From NCBI RefSeq assembly GCF_009857445.1, contig NZ_WWCN01000014.1:62001-126000 (forward strand): a stretch of 64,000 nucleotides of DNA, written 5' to 3'. The notes under the pieces are model-generated. The model was not told the origin of the DNA. It saw only the letters and a list, made by a program, of their open reading frames with translations, and ran no database searches. The position numbers and the translations under genes are program-made. Below are positions 25,245-34,165 of the stretch, piece after piece; positions within the stretch are counted from its first letter, which is position 1; each line of letters starts with the position of its first letter. The DNA comes from Duganella flavida. Its GTDB lineage: Bacteria > Pseudomonadota > Gammaproteobacteria > Burkholderiales > Burkholderiaceae_D.

Positions 25245-26255
25245 TTATAAGGAATCTAAGAATGCATCCATGGCCTTGGTCGGACGGCCGTCTTCACCCC
25301 ACGCGCTCAACTCGTAGTGGCTCCAACTGCGGGCGCCCTGCGGTTCCCAGTAAATGACGCCCAGTCCTTTATGCTCCGGCACCGCCTGCACCTTGCGCTG
25401 CACGGCACGCAACATGTCGTAAGTGTTTTGCGGTTTCGAGTCCTCGCCGCCGACTTCCACCACCATCACTTCCTTGCCATAGCGTGCGGCCATGTCGTTC
25501 AGGTTGTCGCCGAGAGCGTCGATGGACTGGGTGTAGTCAGGGCGGCCGTCTAGCCAGTAAGGGTAGTAGGAGACGCCGATAACGTCATACCGGGCGCCGT
25601 TGGCTTTGGCGTTATCGAACCAGGTACGGAACCAGGCGTTGTCCTGGCCGCGATCCAGATGCAGCACGACTTTGGACGTCGGGCTGACGGCCTTGACTGC
25701 ATCGTAGCCTTGGTTAATCAGTTGCGCCAGTTGCGGCCAGTTGTCGGTGTGGCCTTCCGGGTAAATCATGCCGGTGCGCGTTTCGTTGCCGACCTGTACC
25801 CACTCCGGCGTAACGCCGGCCTTCTTCAGCGCGCTCATCACGTCATAGGTGTGGGCGTAGACGTCTTTTTGCAGTTGCGCGAAGTCGTGACCGATCCATG
25901 CGGCGGGCTTGCGCTGCTGTTGCGGATCAGCCCAGCTGTCGCTGTAATGAAAATTGATCATCACGCGCATGCCCATCTTCTGCGCGCGCACCGCCATGGC
26001 GACGGTTTCGTCCTTGCTATTGTGGCCGCTGGCCTTGTCGTCGGACGGATGCACCCACGTGCGCAAGCGCACCGTGTTAATGCCGTGGTCCTTGAGGATC
26101 TGCAGCAGGTCTTGCTGTTTGCCCTGCTGGTTGAGGAATTTATAGCCAGTGGCTTCCATTTGCGGCAGCCAGCCGACATCCGCGCCTTTAACAAACGTCT
26201 CCGCGCCGGCGGGCAAGGCAAGTGCCACCATCAGCGCCATCAATATTTTTTTCAT
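25245..26255 (-). CDS. Arabinogalactan endo-beta-1,4-galactanase (GH53)
   Basis: This 336-residue secreted glycosidase has a signal peptide ending PAGA, then the GH53 barrel beginning FVKGADVGWLPQMEATGYKF. The acid/base Glu lies in WVQVGNETRTGM (about residue 161) and the nucleophile Glu in MVVEVGGED (about residue 264). GNFHYSD-like MINFHYSDSWADPQQQ is another family mark. It cleaves beta-1,4-galactan of pectic arabinogalactan in the cell exterior or periplasm. It lies 87 bp upstream of the TonB receptor on the same strand but has no sugar transporter beside it. Confidence 0.92.
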   Translation of the reverse strand: MKKILMALMVALALPAGAETFVKGADVGWLPQMEATGYKFLNQQGKQQDLLQILKDHGINTVRLRTWVHPSDDKASGHNSKDETVAMAVRAQKMGMRVMINFHYSDSWADPQQQRKPAAWIGHDFAQLQKDVYAHTYDVMSALKKAGVTPEWVQVGNETRTGMIYPEGHTDNWPQLAQLINQGYDAVKAVSPTSKVVLHLDRGQDNAWFRTWFDNAKANGARYDVIGVSYYPYWLDGRPDYTQSIDALGDNLNDMAARYGKEVMVVEVGGEDSKPQNTYDMLRAVQRKVQAVPEHKGLGVIYWEPQGARSWSHYELSAWGEDGRPTKAMDAFLDSL

Positions 26256-26334
26256 GCCGCCATCCTAGCCGAAAGCCGGGGTGGGTAGGCATGAGGAAAA
26301 CAGGTCAACCCATGCCCTTTCGATATACCCGCCT

Positions 26335-27096
26335 TCAAGCGTTGCCGCGGTGGGCCCAGGCGGTGGTGCGTTTTTCGACAATGGCGAATAGTTCGTACAT
26401 GGCCATGGCCATGGCGCCGATCACCATCAGGCCGGCGAAGGCCAGCGGCATTTTCATCGACGAACCGGCTGATACCAGCAGGTAGCCAATGCCCTCGTTA
26501 GCGGCACTCATTTCCGACACGGTCGAGCCGACAAAAGCCAGTGTGATCGCCACTTTCAGCGAGGCGAAGAAGTACGGCATGGAGCGCGGCAGGCCAATCT
26601 TCAGCAGCACATCCATCCGGCGCGCGCCCAGCACACGCAACACGTCTTCCAGCTCCGGCTCCAGCGTCGCCAGCCCGGTGGCGATGTTGACCATGATGGG
26701 GAAGAAGGAAATCAGGAAGGCCGTCAGGATCGCCGGCCCCACGCCGATGCCGAACCACACCACCAGCACCGGCACAAACGCCGCTTTGGGCAGCGCGTTA
26801 AACGCCGTCATCAGCGGATAGGCGGCCGCATACAGTAGCGGCGAAGAGCCGATCAGGAAGCCCAGCGCCAGGCCCACCACCACGGCAATCGCAAAGCCCA
26901 CCATCGTGACCCAATAGGTACGCCACGCATGTTCGGCAATCGGCCCGGCGTATTCCACCAGCGACTGCACAATCGCATACGGACTCGGGAAGATAAATTC
27001 GGAAACGGAAAACACGCTGCAAATCAGCTGCCACACGATCACGATCGCAATCAGCAGCGCCCACGGCGCAAAGGTTTTGACGGCTTTGTTATTCAT
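26335..27096 (-). CDS. NMT1/SsuC-type ABC permease
   Basis: This 253-residue inner-membrane permease of the SsuC/TauC/ThiX group has about six TM segments and the transport loop RVLGARRMDVLLKIGLPRSM. It is the last gene of a GntR-binding protein-ATPase-permease run; 19 bp separate it from the ATPase. The family moves sulfonates, nitrate, or thiamine-pyrimidine precursors. Confidence 0.88.
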   Translation of the reverse strand: MNNKAVKTFAPWALLIAIVIVWQLICSVFSVSEFIFPSPYAIVQSLVEYAGPIAEHAWRTYWVTMVGFAIAVVVGLALGFLIGSSPLLYAAAYPLMTAFNALPKAAFVPVLVVWFGIGVGPAILTAFLISFFPIMVNIATGLATLEPELEDVLRVLGARRMDVLLKIGLPRSMPYFFASLKVAITLAFVGSTVSEMSAANEGIGYLLVSAGSSMKMPLAFAGLMVIGAMAMAMYELFAIVEKRTTAWAHRGNA

Positions 27097-27115
27097 GCTC
27101 TTTCCTGTGAGGCGA

Positions 27116-27898
27116 TCAGCTGCTGCGCACGCGGCCGATATGCCCGCGTAATTCGTGCACCAGTTCGTTGAACGGTTCGGTGTAGGTCACTTCCAGCTCG
27201 CGCGGCTGCGCCAGCGGATTTTCCTTGCGCGCGACGATGCGGCCAGGCCGCTTGCTCATCACGTAGATGGTATCGGCCAGGAAGGCGGCCTCGCGCAGAT
27301 CGTGCGTCACCAGGATGACGTTGAACTGGCGTTCGGTCCACAAGTCACGCAGCACGCACCACAGCTCTTCGCGCGTGAACGCATCGAGCGCGCCGAACGG
27401 TTCGTCCAGCAGCAGCATCTTGGGCTCGTGGATCAGCGCACGGCAAATCGATGCGCGCTGCTGCATGCCACCTGACAGCTGCCATGGATATTTGTCAGCA
27501 TAGCCATCCAAACCCACGGTCTTGAGCAGCTTCAGCGCGCGCTGCACGTACTGCTCGCGCTCGCGCTTGAAGTTGCTGCGATACGGTTCGACGATCTCCA
27601 GCGGCAGCAGCACATTCTCCAGCGTGGTGCGCCACGGCAGCAAGGTCGGCGCCTGGAACGCCATGCCGACGAACTTCAGCGGACCGGTCACCGGCTGGCC
27701 GGCGATGGTCACGCTGCCCTTGGTCGGCGGCTTGAGGCCGGTGGCCAGTTTCATGAAGGTGGACTTGCCGCAGCCGGACGGGCCGACGATGGCGATGAAC
27801 TCACCGGGCCGCGTTTGCAGCGTGATGTCTTCCACCGCGAACTCGTTGTCCTTGTAGGCGAGGAAGACATTTTGGAAATCGACGAATAATTCAGACAT
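27116..27898 (-). CDS. NMT1/SsuB-type ABC ATPase
   Basis: This 260-residue ATPase has Walker A GPSGCGKST, signature LSGGMQQRASICRAL, Walker B MLLLDEPFGALD and the switch His in VTHDLREAA. Its start at 27898 lies directly against a triple 11-bp tandem repeat and no clear SD precedes the ATG, so translation may rely on coupling to the binding-protein gene that ends 25 bases upstream. Confidence 0.9.
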   Translation of the reverse strand: MSELFVDFQNVFLAYKDNEFAVEDITLQTRPGEFIAIVGPSGCGKSTFMKLATGLKPPTKGSVTIAGQPVTGPLKFVGMAFQAPTLLPWRTTLENVLLPLEIVEPYRSNFKREREQYVQRALKLLKTVGLDGYADKYPWQLSGGMQQRASICRALIHEPKMLLLDEPFGALDAFTREELWCVLRDLWTERQFNVILVTHDLREAAFLADTIYVMSKRPGRIVARKENPLAQPRELEVTYTEPFNELVHELRGHIGRVRSS

Positions 27899-27900
27899 GG

Positions 27901-27931
27901 GTCACTTAGTTGTCACTTAGTTGTCACTTAG
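27901..27931. repeat. Triple 11-bp tandem repeat between two ABC genes
   Basis: The unit GTCACTTAGTT occurs at 27901 and 27912, with a third copy of its first nine bases at 27923. The array fills the gap between the binding protein and ATPase genes, contains the binding-protein stop codon (27924-27926), and on the minus strand repeats stop codons downstream. It looks like a replication-slippage expansion. Confidence 0.8.
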
Positions 27932-28943
27932 GGAAAACGGTCAGCTCGGCTTTGGATGGCAGGTAGGAATCATTCCAAACCACTTTAGGATCGACGCGGT
28001 TCTTGGTGGCGTAGGCATCGGACACTTGCGAGGCCATCAGCGCCAGGCGCGACGGCGACACCTGACCGAAACCTTCAGCGCGCGCATTCGGCGTGGCAAC
28101 GGCGTCGGCAATCGCCATCTTCAGGCGGCGCAGCTCCAGCTTTTCATCGATCAGGCCATCGCGCTCCTTGATTGCCTTGACGGCGGCTTCCGGATTGGCC
28201 ATCACATCCTTGGCAGCCTTGGCGAAGGCGCGCAGGAAGGCTTTCACGACTTCTGGCTTCTGCTTGGCGAAAGCGTCGGAGACGATGATGGCGTTGCCGT
28301 ACAGTTTGACGCCGTAGTTCGGGTACTGCAGCATCACCACGTCCTCATCCTTGACGCCACGCGCGTTCAGGTTCAGCAGCGAGGTGAAGGTGAAGCCGGT
28401 GATGGCATCCACATCGCCGCGCAGCAGCATGGTTTCGCGCAGCGGCGGGTCCATGCTGGTGAAAGGCGACTTGGCCGGATCCAGCTTGTTAGCCTTGGCG
28501 AACACCGGATAAGCGCGGCGGCCGGCATCAAACACCGGGGAGCCCAGCTTCTTGCAGATCAGGTCGGCCGGCGTCTTGATGCCGGATTTTTTCAGCGCCA
28601 GGATGGCAGCCGGTGTGTCGTTGTAGACCATCATCACGGCCAGCGGTTTGCTTGGCGCGGTCGGATTGTTGGCGCTGAATTCCATCAGCGCGGCCATGTC
28701 GGCAAAGCCCATATCGTAGGTGCCGGAAGCCACGCGGTTGACCGCGTTGGCCGAGCCACTGCCGGCATCGATGGTCACGTCCAACTTCTCCTCGGCGAAG
28801 TAGCCCTTGCTTTTGGCGACCAGGAAGAAGGCCGATGGGCCTTCGAAACGCCAGTCGAGCTGAAACTTGATTTTCTCCTGCGCCAGCGCAGGCAAAGCCA
28901 GCATGCACAAGGCGAGACTGATCGTTGCTGTGATTTTCTTCAT
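27924..28943 (-). CDS. NMT1/THI5-like ABC substrate-binding protein
   Basis: This protein of about 339 residues has a signal peptide (MKKITATISLALCMLALPAL, then AQ) and an NMT1/THI5-type periplasmic fold beginning KIKFQLDWRFEGPSAFFLVA. The start at 28943 has GAGG six bases upstream; the in-frame ATG at 28949 would abut that SD, and the frame to 29033 runs into the regulator. Family members bind thiamine pyrimidine precursors, sulfonates or related heterocycles. It is preceded by the GntR regulator and followed by its ATPase and permease. Confidence 0.85.
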   Translation of the reverse strand: MKKITATISLALCMLALPALAQEKIKFQLDWRFEGPSAFFLVAKSKGYFAEEKLDVTIDAGSGSANAVNRVASGTYDMGFADMAALMEFSANNPTAPSKPLAVMMVYNDTPAAILALKKSGIKTPADLICKKLGSPVFDAGRRAYPVFAKANKLDPAKSPFTSMDPPLRETMLLRGDVDAITGFTFTSLLNLNARGVKDEDVVMLQYPNYGVKLYGNAIIVSDAFAKQKPEVVKAFLRAFAKAAKDVMANPEAAVKAIKERDGLIDEKLELRRLKMAIADAVATPNARAEGFGQVSPSRLALMASQVSDAYATKNRVDPKVVWNDSYLPSKAELTVFPK

Positions 28944-28963
28944 TTGCATCCTCAGTGTGGTGG

Positions 28964-29662
28964 TTAGATTTTTCCCAGCGCGACGCGCAGGTCGAAGCGG
29001 TGTGACGGACGGTCCAGCAGGCGGCAGGCGCACTGGCCGAGGTGATGCATCATTTCCTCGTGGGCCTTGGCGTGATTCTTCTTCTCGAGCGCATCAAGCA
29101 CGGCGGCATGTTCATCAAACGAGCATGGCTGCTGCGCGCCCGGATTGGTGGCGGAGATCAGCAAGGTGGTGCGCGAGACCAGGCGTCTCAATGCCTGCAC
29201 CACCAGCGCATTGCCGGCCAGCCTGGCCAGTTCGATATGGAATTCGGCGGACAGGCGTATCCACTGCGGGCGGTCGCCGCGCATATAGGCGTCGCGCTCG
29301 CGGGCGACCAGCTCGCGCAAGGCGGCGAAATCGGACTTGCGGGTTTTGTCGATGAGCTTGTGCATGACCAGCGCTTCCAGCGCCTGGCGCAGCTCGAACA
29401 TTTCGTTGGCTTCCTCGTCGCTGGGGCTGGCGATGTAGGCACCGCGGTTGCGTTCGATATCGACCAGGCCATCGGCGGCCAGCTTGGCCAGCACGCGGCG
29501 CACGCTGTGGCGCGCGAGGCCGTAGATCTCGCCCAGGCCCTCCTCCGTCAGCTTGGTGCCGGCCGGCAGGCGATGCTCCATGATCGCATCATAGATTTCG
29601 AGATACATCCGGTCTTCAGGCGGATCGTCCTTGGGAACAGCAATGAGTTTCGGCTTAGGCAT
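28964..29662 (-). CDS. GntR-family regulator (FCD type)
   Basis: This 232-residue regulator has an N-terminal winged helix (LTEEGLGEIYGLARHSVRRV as recognition region) and a C-terminal all-helical FCD ligand domain containing the conserved His in AEFHIELARLAGN and FDEHAAVLDAL. The start MPKPKL at 29662 is used because the upstream extension lacks family similarity. It heads the ABC operon, 20 bp from the binding-protein gene, and probably controls it in response to the imported ligand. A near-perfect palindrome lies 40 bases upstream. Confidence 0.88.
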   Translation of the reverse strand: MPKPKLIAVPKDDPPEDRMYLEIYDAIMEHRLPAGTKLTEEGLGEIYGLARHSVRRVLAKLAADGLVDIERNRGAYIASPSDEEANEMFELRQALEALVMHKLIDKTRKSDFAALRELVARERDAYMRGDRPQWIRLSAEFHIELARLAGNALVVQALRRLVSRTTLLISATNPGAQQPCSFDEHAAVLDALEKKNHAKAHEEMMHHLGQCACRLLDRPSHRFDLRVALGKI

Positions 29663-29701
29663 GACACCAGTCCAGCAACAACTGTGCCAACCATGCAATA
29701 T

Positions 29702-29715
29702 GATTGTCAACAATC
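29702..29715. promoter_or_regulatory. Candidate GntR operator
   Basis: GATTGT and ACAATC form an inverted repeat around a CA dinucleotide. It sits 40 bases upstream of the GntR gene and fits the short TTGT/ACAA dyads bound by FCD-type GntR repressors. The rest of the 241-bp gap to mutS contains a possible mutS leader (see 29881-29907). Confidence 0.5.
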
Positions 29716-29880
29716 GCTTACGCCAGTTGTCACCAACCTGTGCTACGAAATATCACCAATTTGATGCGAACATGCACCACCATGGTCCATGACAGGGCAA
29801 CCCTTCGGGCAGGACTGAGCAAATAAAACTGCGAATTATTCAGTGTGACGGCCGAAAGCGGTAAAATATCAGGTTAATTA

Positions 29881-29907
29881 ATGCACCACTTTTATCAGAT
29901 CCAATGA
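29881..29907 (+). CDS. Possible 8-residue leader ORF overlapping the mutS start
   Basis: ATG CAC CAC TTT TAT CAG ATC encodes MHHFYQIQ and ends at a TGA that overlaps the mutS ATG (ATGA). An AGG lies eight bases before this ATG, while mutS itself has no good SD. The arrangement would allow coupled initiation at mutS. It could equally be chance. Confidence 0.3.
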   Translation: MHHFYQIQ

Positions 29908-32582
29908 CCACCGTCCCGAACGAAATCAACGCCGCAGCCGTCAAGAACAGCCCCACCGAAAAGCTCACCCCGATGATGCAGCAATACATGGGCATCAAAA
30001 GCCAGCACCCGGACATGCTGGTCTTTTACCGCATGGGCGATTTCTATGAGCTGTTCCATGAGGACGCAGAAAAGGCGGCGCGCATTCTCGGCATTACGCT
30101 GACGGCACGCGGTACCTCGGGCGGTCAACCAATCAAGATGTGCGGCGTGCCATTCCATTCGCTGGAAGGCTATCTCGCCAAACTGGTGAAGATCGGCGAG
30201 TCCTGCGCGATCTGCGAACAAATCGGCGATCCCGCCACCAGCAAAGGCCCGGTCGAACGCAAGGTGATGCGCGTGGTCACGCCAGGCACGCTGACGGATG
30301 CCGACCTGCTGCCGGAAAAATCGGAACGTCCATTGCTCGCGCTGTGCATCATCAGCCAGCGCAAGGTGGCCACTGCCGGTCTGGCGTGGCTGTCGCTGGC
30401 CAGCGGCGCGCTGCGCTTGATGGAGTTCTCGGGCGATGCGCACACGGTCAACTCGCGCATCCAGCAAGAACTGGAACGCATATCGCCAGCCGAGATCCTG
30501 CGCGGCGACAACGGCGAGCTGTTTGAAGAGTACACGGCCTGCCACGTCAATCACGTCCCTGAATGGCACTTCGATGTGGTCAGCGGCCACAAAGCGCTGC
30601 TGGATCAACTGGCTGTCTCCACGCTGACCGGTTTCGGCGCCGATGGTTTGGGCGCTGCGTTTGGCGCGGCCGGTGCGCTGCTGCGCTACGCACAGTCGAC
30701 GCAAGGCCGCGGCCTGCAGCACGTGCGCACGCTGACCACTGAAACGGAAAATGAATTCATCGGTCTCGATGCCGCTACCCGTCGCAATCTCGAACTGACC
30801 GAGACCATACGCGGCCAGGAATCGCCGACGCTGTTCTCGCTGCTGGACCACTGCCGCACGGCGATGGGCTCGCGCTTACTGCGCCACTGGTTGCACCACG
30901 CGCGCCGCGACCAGAACACGGCACGCTCGCGTCACGAAGCTATCGCCGCGCTGGCGCAGGCCGATGCCACCGGTAGCCTATCCCACACGCTGGCGCAGGT
31001 GCCGGATATCGAACGTATCACTACGCGTATCGCACTGCTGTCGGCGCGCCCTCGCGACCTCGCCAGCCTGCGTGACGGTCTGCAGCAACTGCCAGCGCTG
31101 CGTCACGGCATGCAGCGTACGCTGACCGATGCACATGGTCTGCTGGCCGGCATCCACGCCGATCTCGCCACGCCGGAAGGCTGCCTCGATCTGCTGCAAC
31201 GCGCAGTACTGCCTGAACCTTCGGTGATGGTACGCGACGGCGGCGTGATCGCACGCGGCTTCGATGCGGAACTGGACGAGCTGCGCGGCCTGTCGGAAAA
31301 CGCTGGCCAGTACCTGGTCGATCTGGAGACCCGCGAACGCGCCCGCACCGGCATTACCAATCTGCGCGTCGAGTATAACAAGGTGCACGGTTTCTACATC
31401 GAAGTCACCAACGGCCAGGCTACCAAAGTGCCGGACGATTACCGCCGCCGCCAGACGCTGAAGAACTGCGAGCGTTACATCACGCCGGAACTGAAGGCGT
31501 TTGAAGACAAGGCGCTGTCGGCACAAGACCGCGCCCTCGCCCGCGAGAAGATGCTGTACGAGCAGCTGCTGGGCGACCTCGCACCGTTCATCGGTACACT
31601 GCAATTGATCGCCAAGGCGCTGGCGCAGCTGGACACGCTGACCGCCCTCACCGACCACGCGCTGCGCCACAACTGGTGCGCGCCGGAGCTGGTGGCGACG
31701 CCGTGCATCAACATCAAGGAAGGCCGCCACCCGGTGGTGGAGAACCAGATCGAGCGCTTCATCGCCAACGATTGCCGCTTCGTCGACGAACGCCGCCTGC
31801 TGCTGATTACCGGTCCTAACATGGGCGGTAAATCGACCTTCATGCGCCAGGTGGCTTTGATTACGCTGCTGGCCTACATGGGCAGCTACGTGCCAGCACA
31901 AAGTGCTGTCATCGGTCCGATCGACCGCATCTTTACCCGCATCGGCGCCACCGACGATCTGGCAGGCGGCCGCTCGACCTTCATGGTGGAGATGACCGAA
32001 GCTGCAGCGATCCTGAACGGCGCCACCGAACACTCGCTGGTGCTGATGGACGAAATCGGCCGTGGCACGTCGACCTTCGACGGCCTGGCGCTGGCGTGGG
32101 CGATTGCGCGCCATCTGATTGAGACCAGCCGCAGCTTCTCGCTGTTCGCGACCCACTACTTCGAACTGACGCAGCTGCCGGACAATCATCCTACGGCCAG
32201 CAATGTGCACCTGTCGGCGGTGGAACATAAGGACACCATCGTGTTCCTGCACGCGGTGCAGGACGGCCCAGCGTCGCAGAGCTATGGTCTGCAAGTGGCG
32301 CAACTGGCCGGTGTACCGCAGCCGGTGATCAAGGCCGCGCGCAAGCACCTGGCACGCCTTGAAGCGCAGGCGCTGGACGCCACGCCGCAGCTGGATTTGT
32401 TTGCCGCGCCGTCGGTCGACGCCAATGATGAAGAGATCGAAGCGCCAGCAGCTAGCACCAGTCCCGCCATGCGCGAGCTGCTCGATGCGCTCGACGACCT
32501 GGATCCGGATGCGCTGACGCCGCGCGAAGCGCTGGACCGCCTGTATCAGCTGAAACGCCTGACGGAATCGGCACAGGCATGA
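29904..32582 (+). CDS. mutS: DNA mismatch repair protein MutS
   Basis: This 892-residue protein is full length. The N-terminal mismatch-binding domain has DMLVFYRMGDFYELFHEDA, including the Phe-X-Glu that inserts at the mismatch (about residue 40). Connector, lever and clamp domains follow, then the ABC-type ATPase with Walker A TGPNMGGKSTFMRQ (about residue 637), VEMTEAA and Walker B LVLMDEIGRGTSTFDG. It recognises mispairs and recruits MutL, which is not in this window. The stop overlaps the next gene (ATGA). Confidence 0.97.
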   Translation: MTTVPNEINAAAVKNSPTEKLTPMMQQYMGIKSQHPDMLVFYRMGDFYELFHEDAEKAARILGITLTARGTSGGQPIKMCGVPFHSLEGYLAKLVKIGESCAICEQIGDPATSKGPVERKVMRVVTPGTLTDADLLPEKSERPLLALCIISQRKVATAGLAWLSLASGALRLMEFSGDAHTVNSRIQQELERISPAEILRGDNGELFEEYTACHVNHVPEWHFDVVSGHKALLDQLAVSTLTGFGADGLGAAFGAAGALLRYAQSTQGRGLQHVRTLTTETENEFIGLDAATRRNLELTETIRGQESPTLFSLLDHCRTAMGSRLLRHWLHHARRDQNTARSRHEAIAALAQADATGSLSHTLAQVPDIERITTRIALLSARPRDLASLRDGLQQLPALRHGMQRTLTDAHGLLAGIHADLATPEGCLDLLQRAVLPEPSVMVRDGGVIARGFDAELDELRGLSENAGQYLVDLETRERARTGITNLRVEYNKVHGFYIEVTNGQATKVPDDYRRRQTLKNCERYITPELKAFEDKALSAQDRALAREKMLYEQLLGDLAPFIGTLQLIAKALAQLDTLTALTDHALRHNWCAPELVATPCINIKEGRHPVVENQIERFIANDCRFVDERRLLLITGPNMGGKSTFMRQVALITLLAYMGSYVPAQSAVIGPIDRIFTRIGATDDLAGGRSTFMVEMTEAAAILNGATEHSLVLMDEIGRGTSTFDGLALAWAIARHLIETSRSFSLFATHYFELTQLPDNHPTASNVHLSAVEHKDTIVFLHAVQDGPASQSYGLQVAQLAGVPQPVIKAARKHLARLEAQALDATPQLDLFAAPSVDANDEEIEAPAASTSPAMRELLDALDDLDPDALTPREALDRLYQLKRLTESAQA

Positions 32583-33535
32583 TGCGCGCCGCGCGCCGCC
32601 TGCTGTGCATCGCCCTCGCCGCGACAACGGTAACGGCGCATGCGGCAGCGCCGCTGCCGGCGCGGGAATTCCAGTTCTCTGTCATCGGTCATCCGCTTCA
32701 ACAAGGCCGCGATGAAGCAGCGCTCAAGCGCGCGATTGCCGAGGCGTCGCAAGCCGATTCCGCTTTCGTGGTCGCCACCGGCATCAAGGCAGCCAGCGAA
32801 CCTTGTAGCGACAAGCTTTACGCCCAGCGTCACGCAGTGCTCAATGAATCTGCGCAGCCGATGATCGTCTCGCTGGCCGGCAGCGACTGGAGTGCATGCA
32901 TCAACTCCGCCGGCCGCTCCAGCGCCATCGAACGCCTGAACCGCTTGCGCGAGCTGTTTTATGTGGACGGCGAATCGCTGGGTACGCGCCATCTGGCGCT
33001 CACGCGCCTGTCCTCCAGCGCCAAGTTCCGCAGCTACGCGGAGAACGCGCACTGGGAATACAACAAGGTGCTGTTCGCAACCATCAACCTCCCTGCCAAC
33101 AACAACCACTTCCGCGCCGAGGCAGGCCGCAACAGCGAGTTTGAAGACCGCCTGGTCGCCAATCGCGCATGGCTGCATCGCCTGTTCACGCTGGCGGAGC
33201 GGCAGAAGATGCACGGCATCGTGCTGTTCTCGGACGGCGATCCCGGCGTGACGGCGGAAGAAGGCTTCTCGCTGCTACCGAGCTTCCGCACCAAGCAGGA
33301 TGGCTTTGCCGAAGTGCGCAAAAAAATTCGCACGCTGGCAGAAAAGTACAAGGGGAAGGTGCTGCTGATCGACGCACAACGCGGCGCAGCGGCTGGGGGA
33401 GATGCGGCGGCCATTCAATGGCGCGACAATGTGGGGCATCTGCACATGACCGCTGATTGGGCCGAAGTGCGTGTGACGCCCGGCGCCGCCGCCCTCTTCT
33501 CTATCAAGGGCGGCAGCGCCGAAGCGCCGCAGTAA
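32579..33535 (+). CDS. Secreted degenerate metallophosphatase-like protein
   Basis: This 318-residue protein has a signal peptide ending AHAA. Its layout follows secreted calcineurin-like phosphatases (EPCSDKLYAQRHAVLNES, then an ERLNRLRELFY segment, then ANNNHF). The metal-binding motifs are altered: the usual GD near ATGIKAASEPC is lost, GDNDW is replaced by AGSDW, and the late GHxH motif is not evident. It overlaps mutS by four bases (ATGATG) and is probably co-transcribed. Catalysis is doubtful; a binding role is possible. Confidence 0.6.
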   Translation: MMRAARRLLCIALAATTVTAHAAAPLPAREFQFSVIGHPLQQGRDEAALKRAIAEASQADSAFVVATGIKAASEPCSDKLYAQRHAVLNESAQPMIVSLAGSDWSACINSAGRSSAIERLNRLRELFYVDGESLGTRHLALTRLSSSAKFRSYAENAHWEYNKVLFATINLPANNNHFRAEAGRNSEFEDRLVANRAWLHRLFTLAERQKMHGIVLFSDGDPGVTAEEGFSLLPSFRTKQDGFAEVRKKIRTLAEKYKGKVLLIDAQRGAAAGGDAAAIQWRDNVGHLHMTADWAEVRVTPGAAALFSIKGGSAEAPQ

Positions 33536-33538
33536 AAC

Positions 33539-34084
33539 TTAGTGAATCGGGTGGATGGCGACGTGATCGCCGTCTTCACCTTCGTCATCTTCGTCATCGT
33601 GGTGATGGCCGTGGGCGCCGTGCACGTGGCCGTGGGCGATTTCTTCGTCGCTCGCTTCACGCACATCCACTACTTCCAGCGAGAAGCGCAGGGCCATGCC
33701 GGCCAGTGGGTGGTTACCATCCAAAACAACTTTGTCGTCAGCGATGTCGGTCACGGTGAAGATCATGGCCTCTTCTTCGCCAGCGTCGCCGTCCGGCATG
33801 CCTTCGAACTGCATGCCTACTTCCAGCGGTTCCGGCAGGCGCTTGCGCTCTTCTACCTTCACCAGCGAAGCGTCGTAATCGCCGAACGCATCTTCCGGTT
33901 CGATCTGGAGGATCGACGAGTAGCCCACCTCTTTGCCATCCAGTTCTTCTTCGATTTTTGGCAGGGTGTTCTCGTAGCCACCGTGCAGGTAGACCATAGG
34001 TTGACGGCCGTCTTCGATCAGATTGTCCTGTGCATCGGACAGTTTGTAATTCACAGTCACGACCGTGTTCTTGGCAATCTTCAT
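33539..34084 (-). CDS. slyD: FKBP-type peptidyl-prolyl isomerase SlyD
   Basis: This 181-residue protein has the FKBP half (VTVNYKLSDAQDNLIEDG), an insert-in-flap chaperone domain around residues 65-125 (EPEDAFGDYD), and a His/Asp-rich metal-binding tail (HGHVHGAHGHHHDDEDDEGE). SlyD folds prolyl bonds in the cytoplasm and its tail binds nickel in other bacteria. The start at 34084 (MKIAKN) has AAGG nine bases upstream; the ATG three codons earlier would sit on that SD. It converges with the 32579 gene, three bases apart. Confidence 0.93.
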   Translation of the reverse strand: MKIAKNTVVTVNYKLSDAQDNLIEDGRQPMVYLHGGYENTLPKIEEELDGKEVGYSSILQIEPEDAFGDYDASLVKVEERKRLPEPLEVGMQFEGMPDGDAGEEEAMIFTVTDIADDKVVLDGNHPLAGMALRFSLEVVDVREASDEEIAHGHVHGAHGHHHDDEDDEGEDGDHVAIHPIH

Positions 34085-34113
34085 GTTGTGCATCCTTTCA
34101 TAATTAACCCCGG

Positions 34114-34119
34114 ATTATA
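34114..34119 (-). promoter_or_regulatory. slyD -10 element
   Basis: On the minus strand a perfect TATAAT lies 30 bases upstream of the chosen slyD start. A matching -35 at 17 bases is weak. Confidence 0.5.
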
Positions 34120-34154
34120 CCTTGGATCGCGGACAGGCCTTGCGGCGGACTGGT

Positions 34155-34160
34155 TATAAT
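34155..34160 (+). promoter_or_regulatory. roxA -10 element abutting the start codon
   Basis: A perfect TATAAT ends only five bases before the roxA ATG at 34166. Transcription would be expected to start at or next to the A of the ATG, giving a leaderless mRNA. No SD is present. The -35 region is not recognisable. Confidence 0.5.
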
Positions 34161-34165
34161 GGCGT

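Noticed and set aside
27901..27931. CRISPR-like repeat
   Set aside because: Units are contiguous without spacers; a simple tandem repeat.
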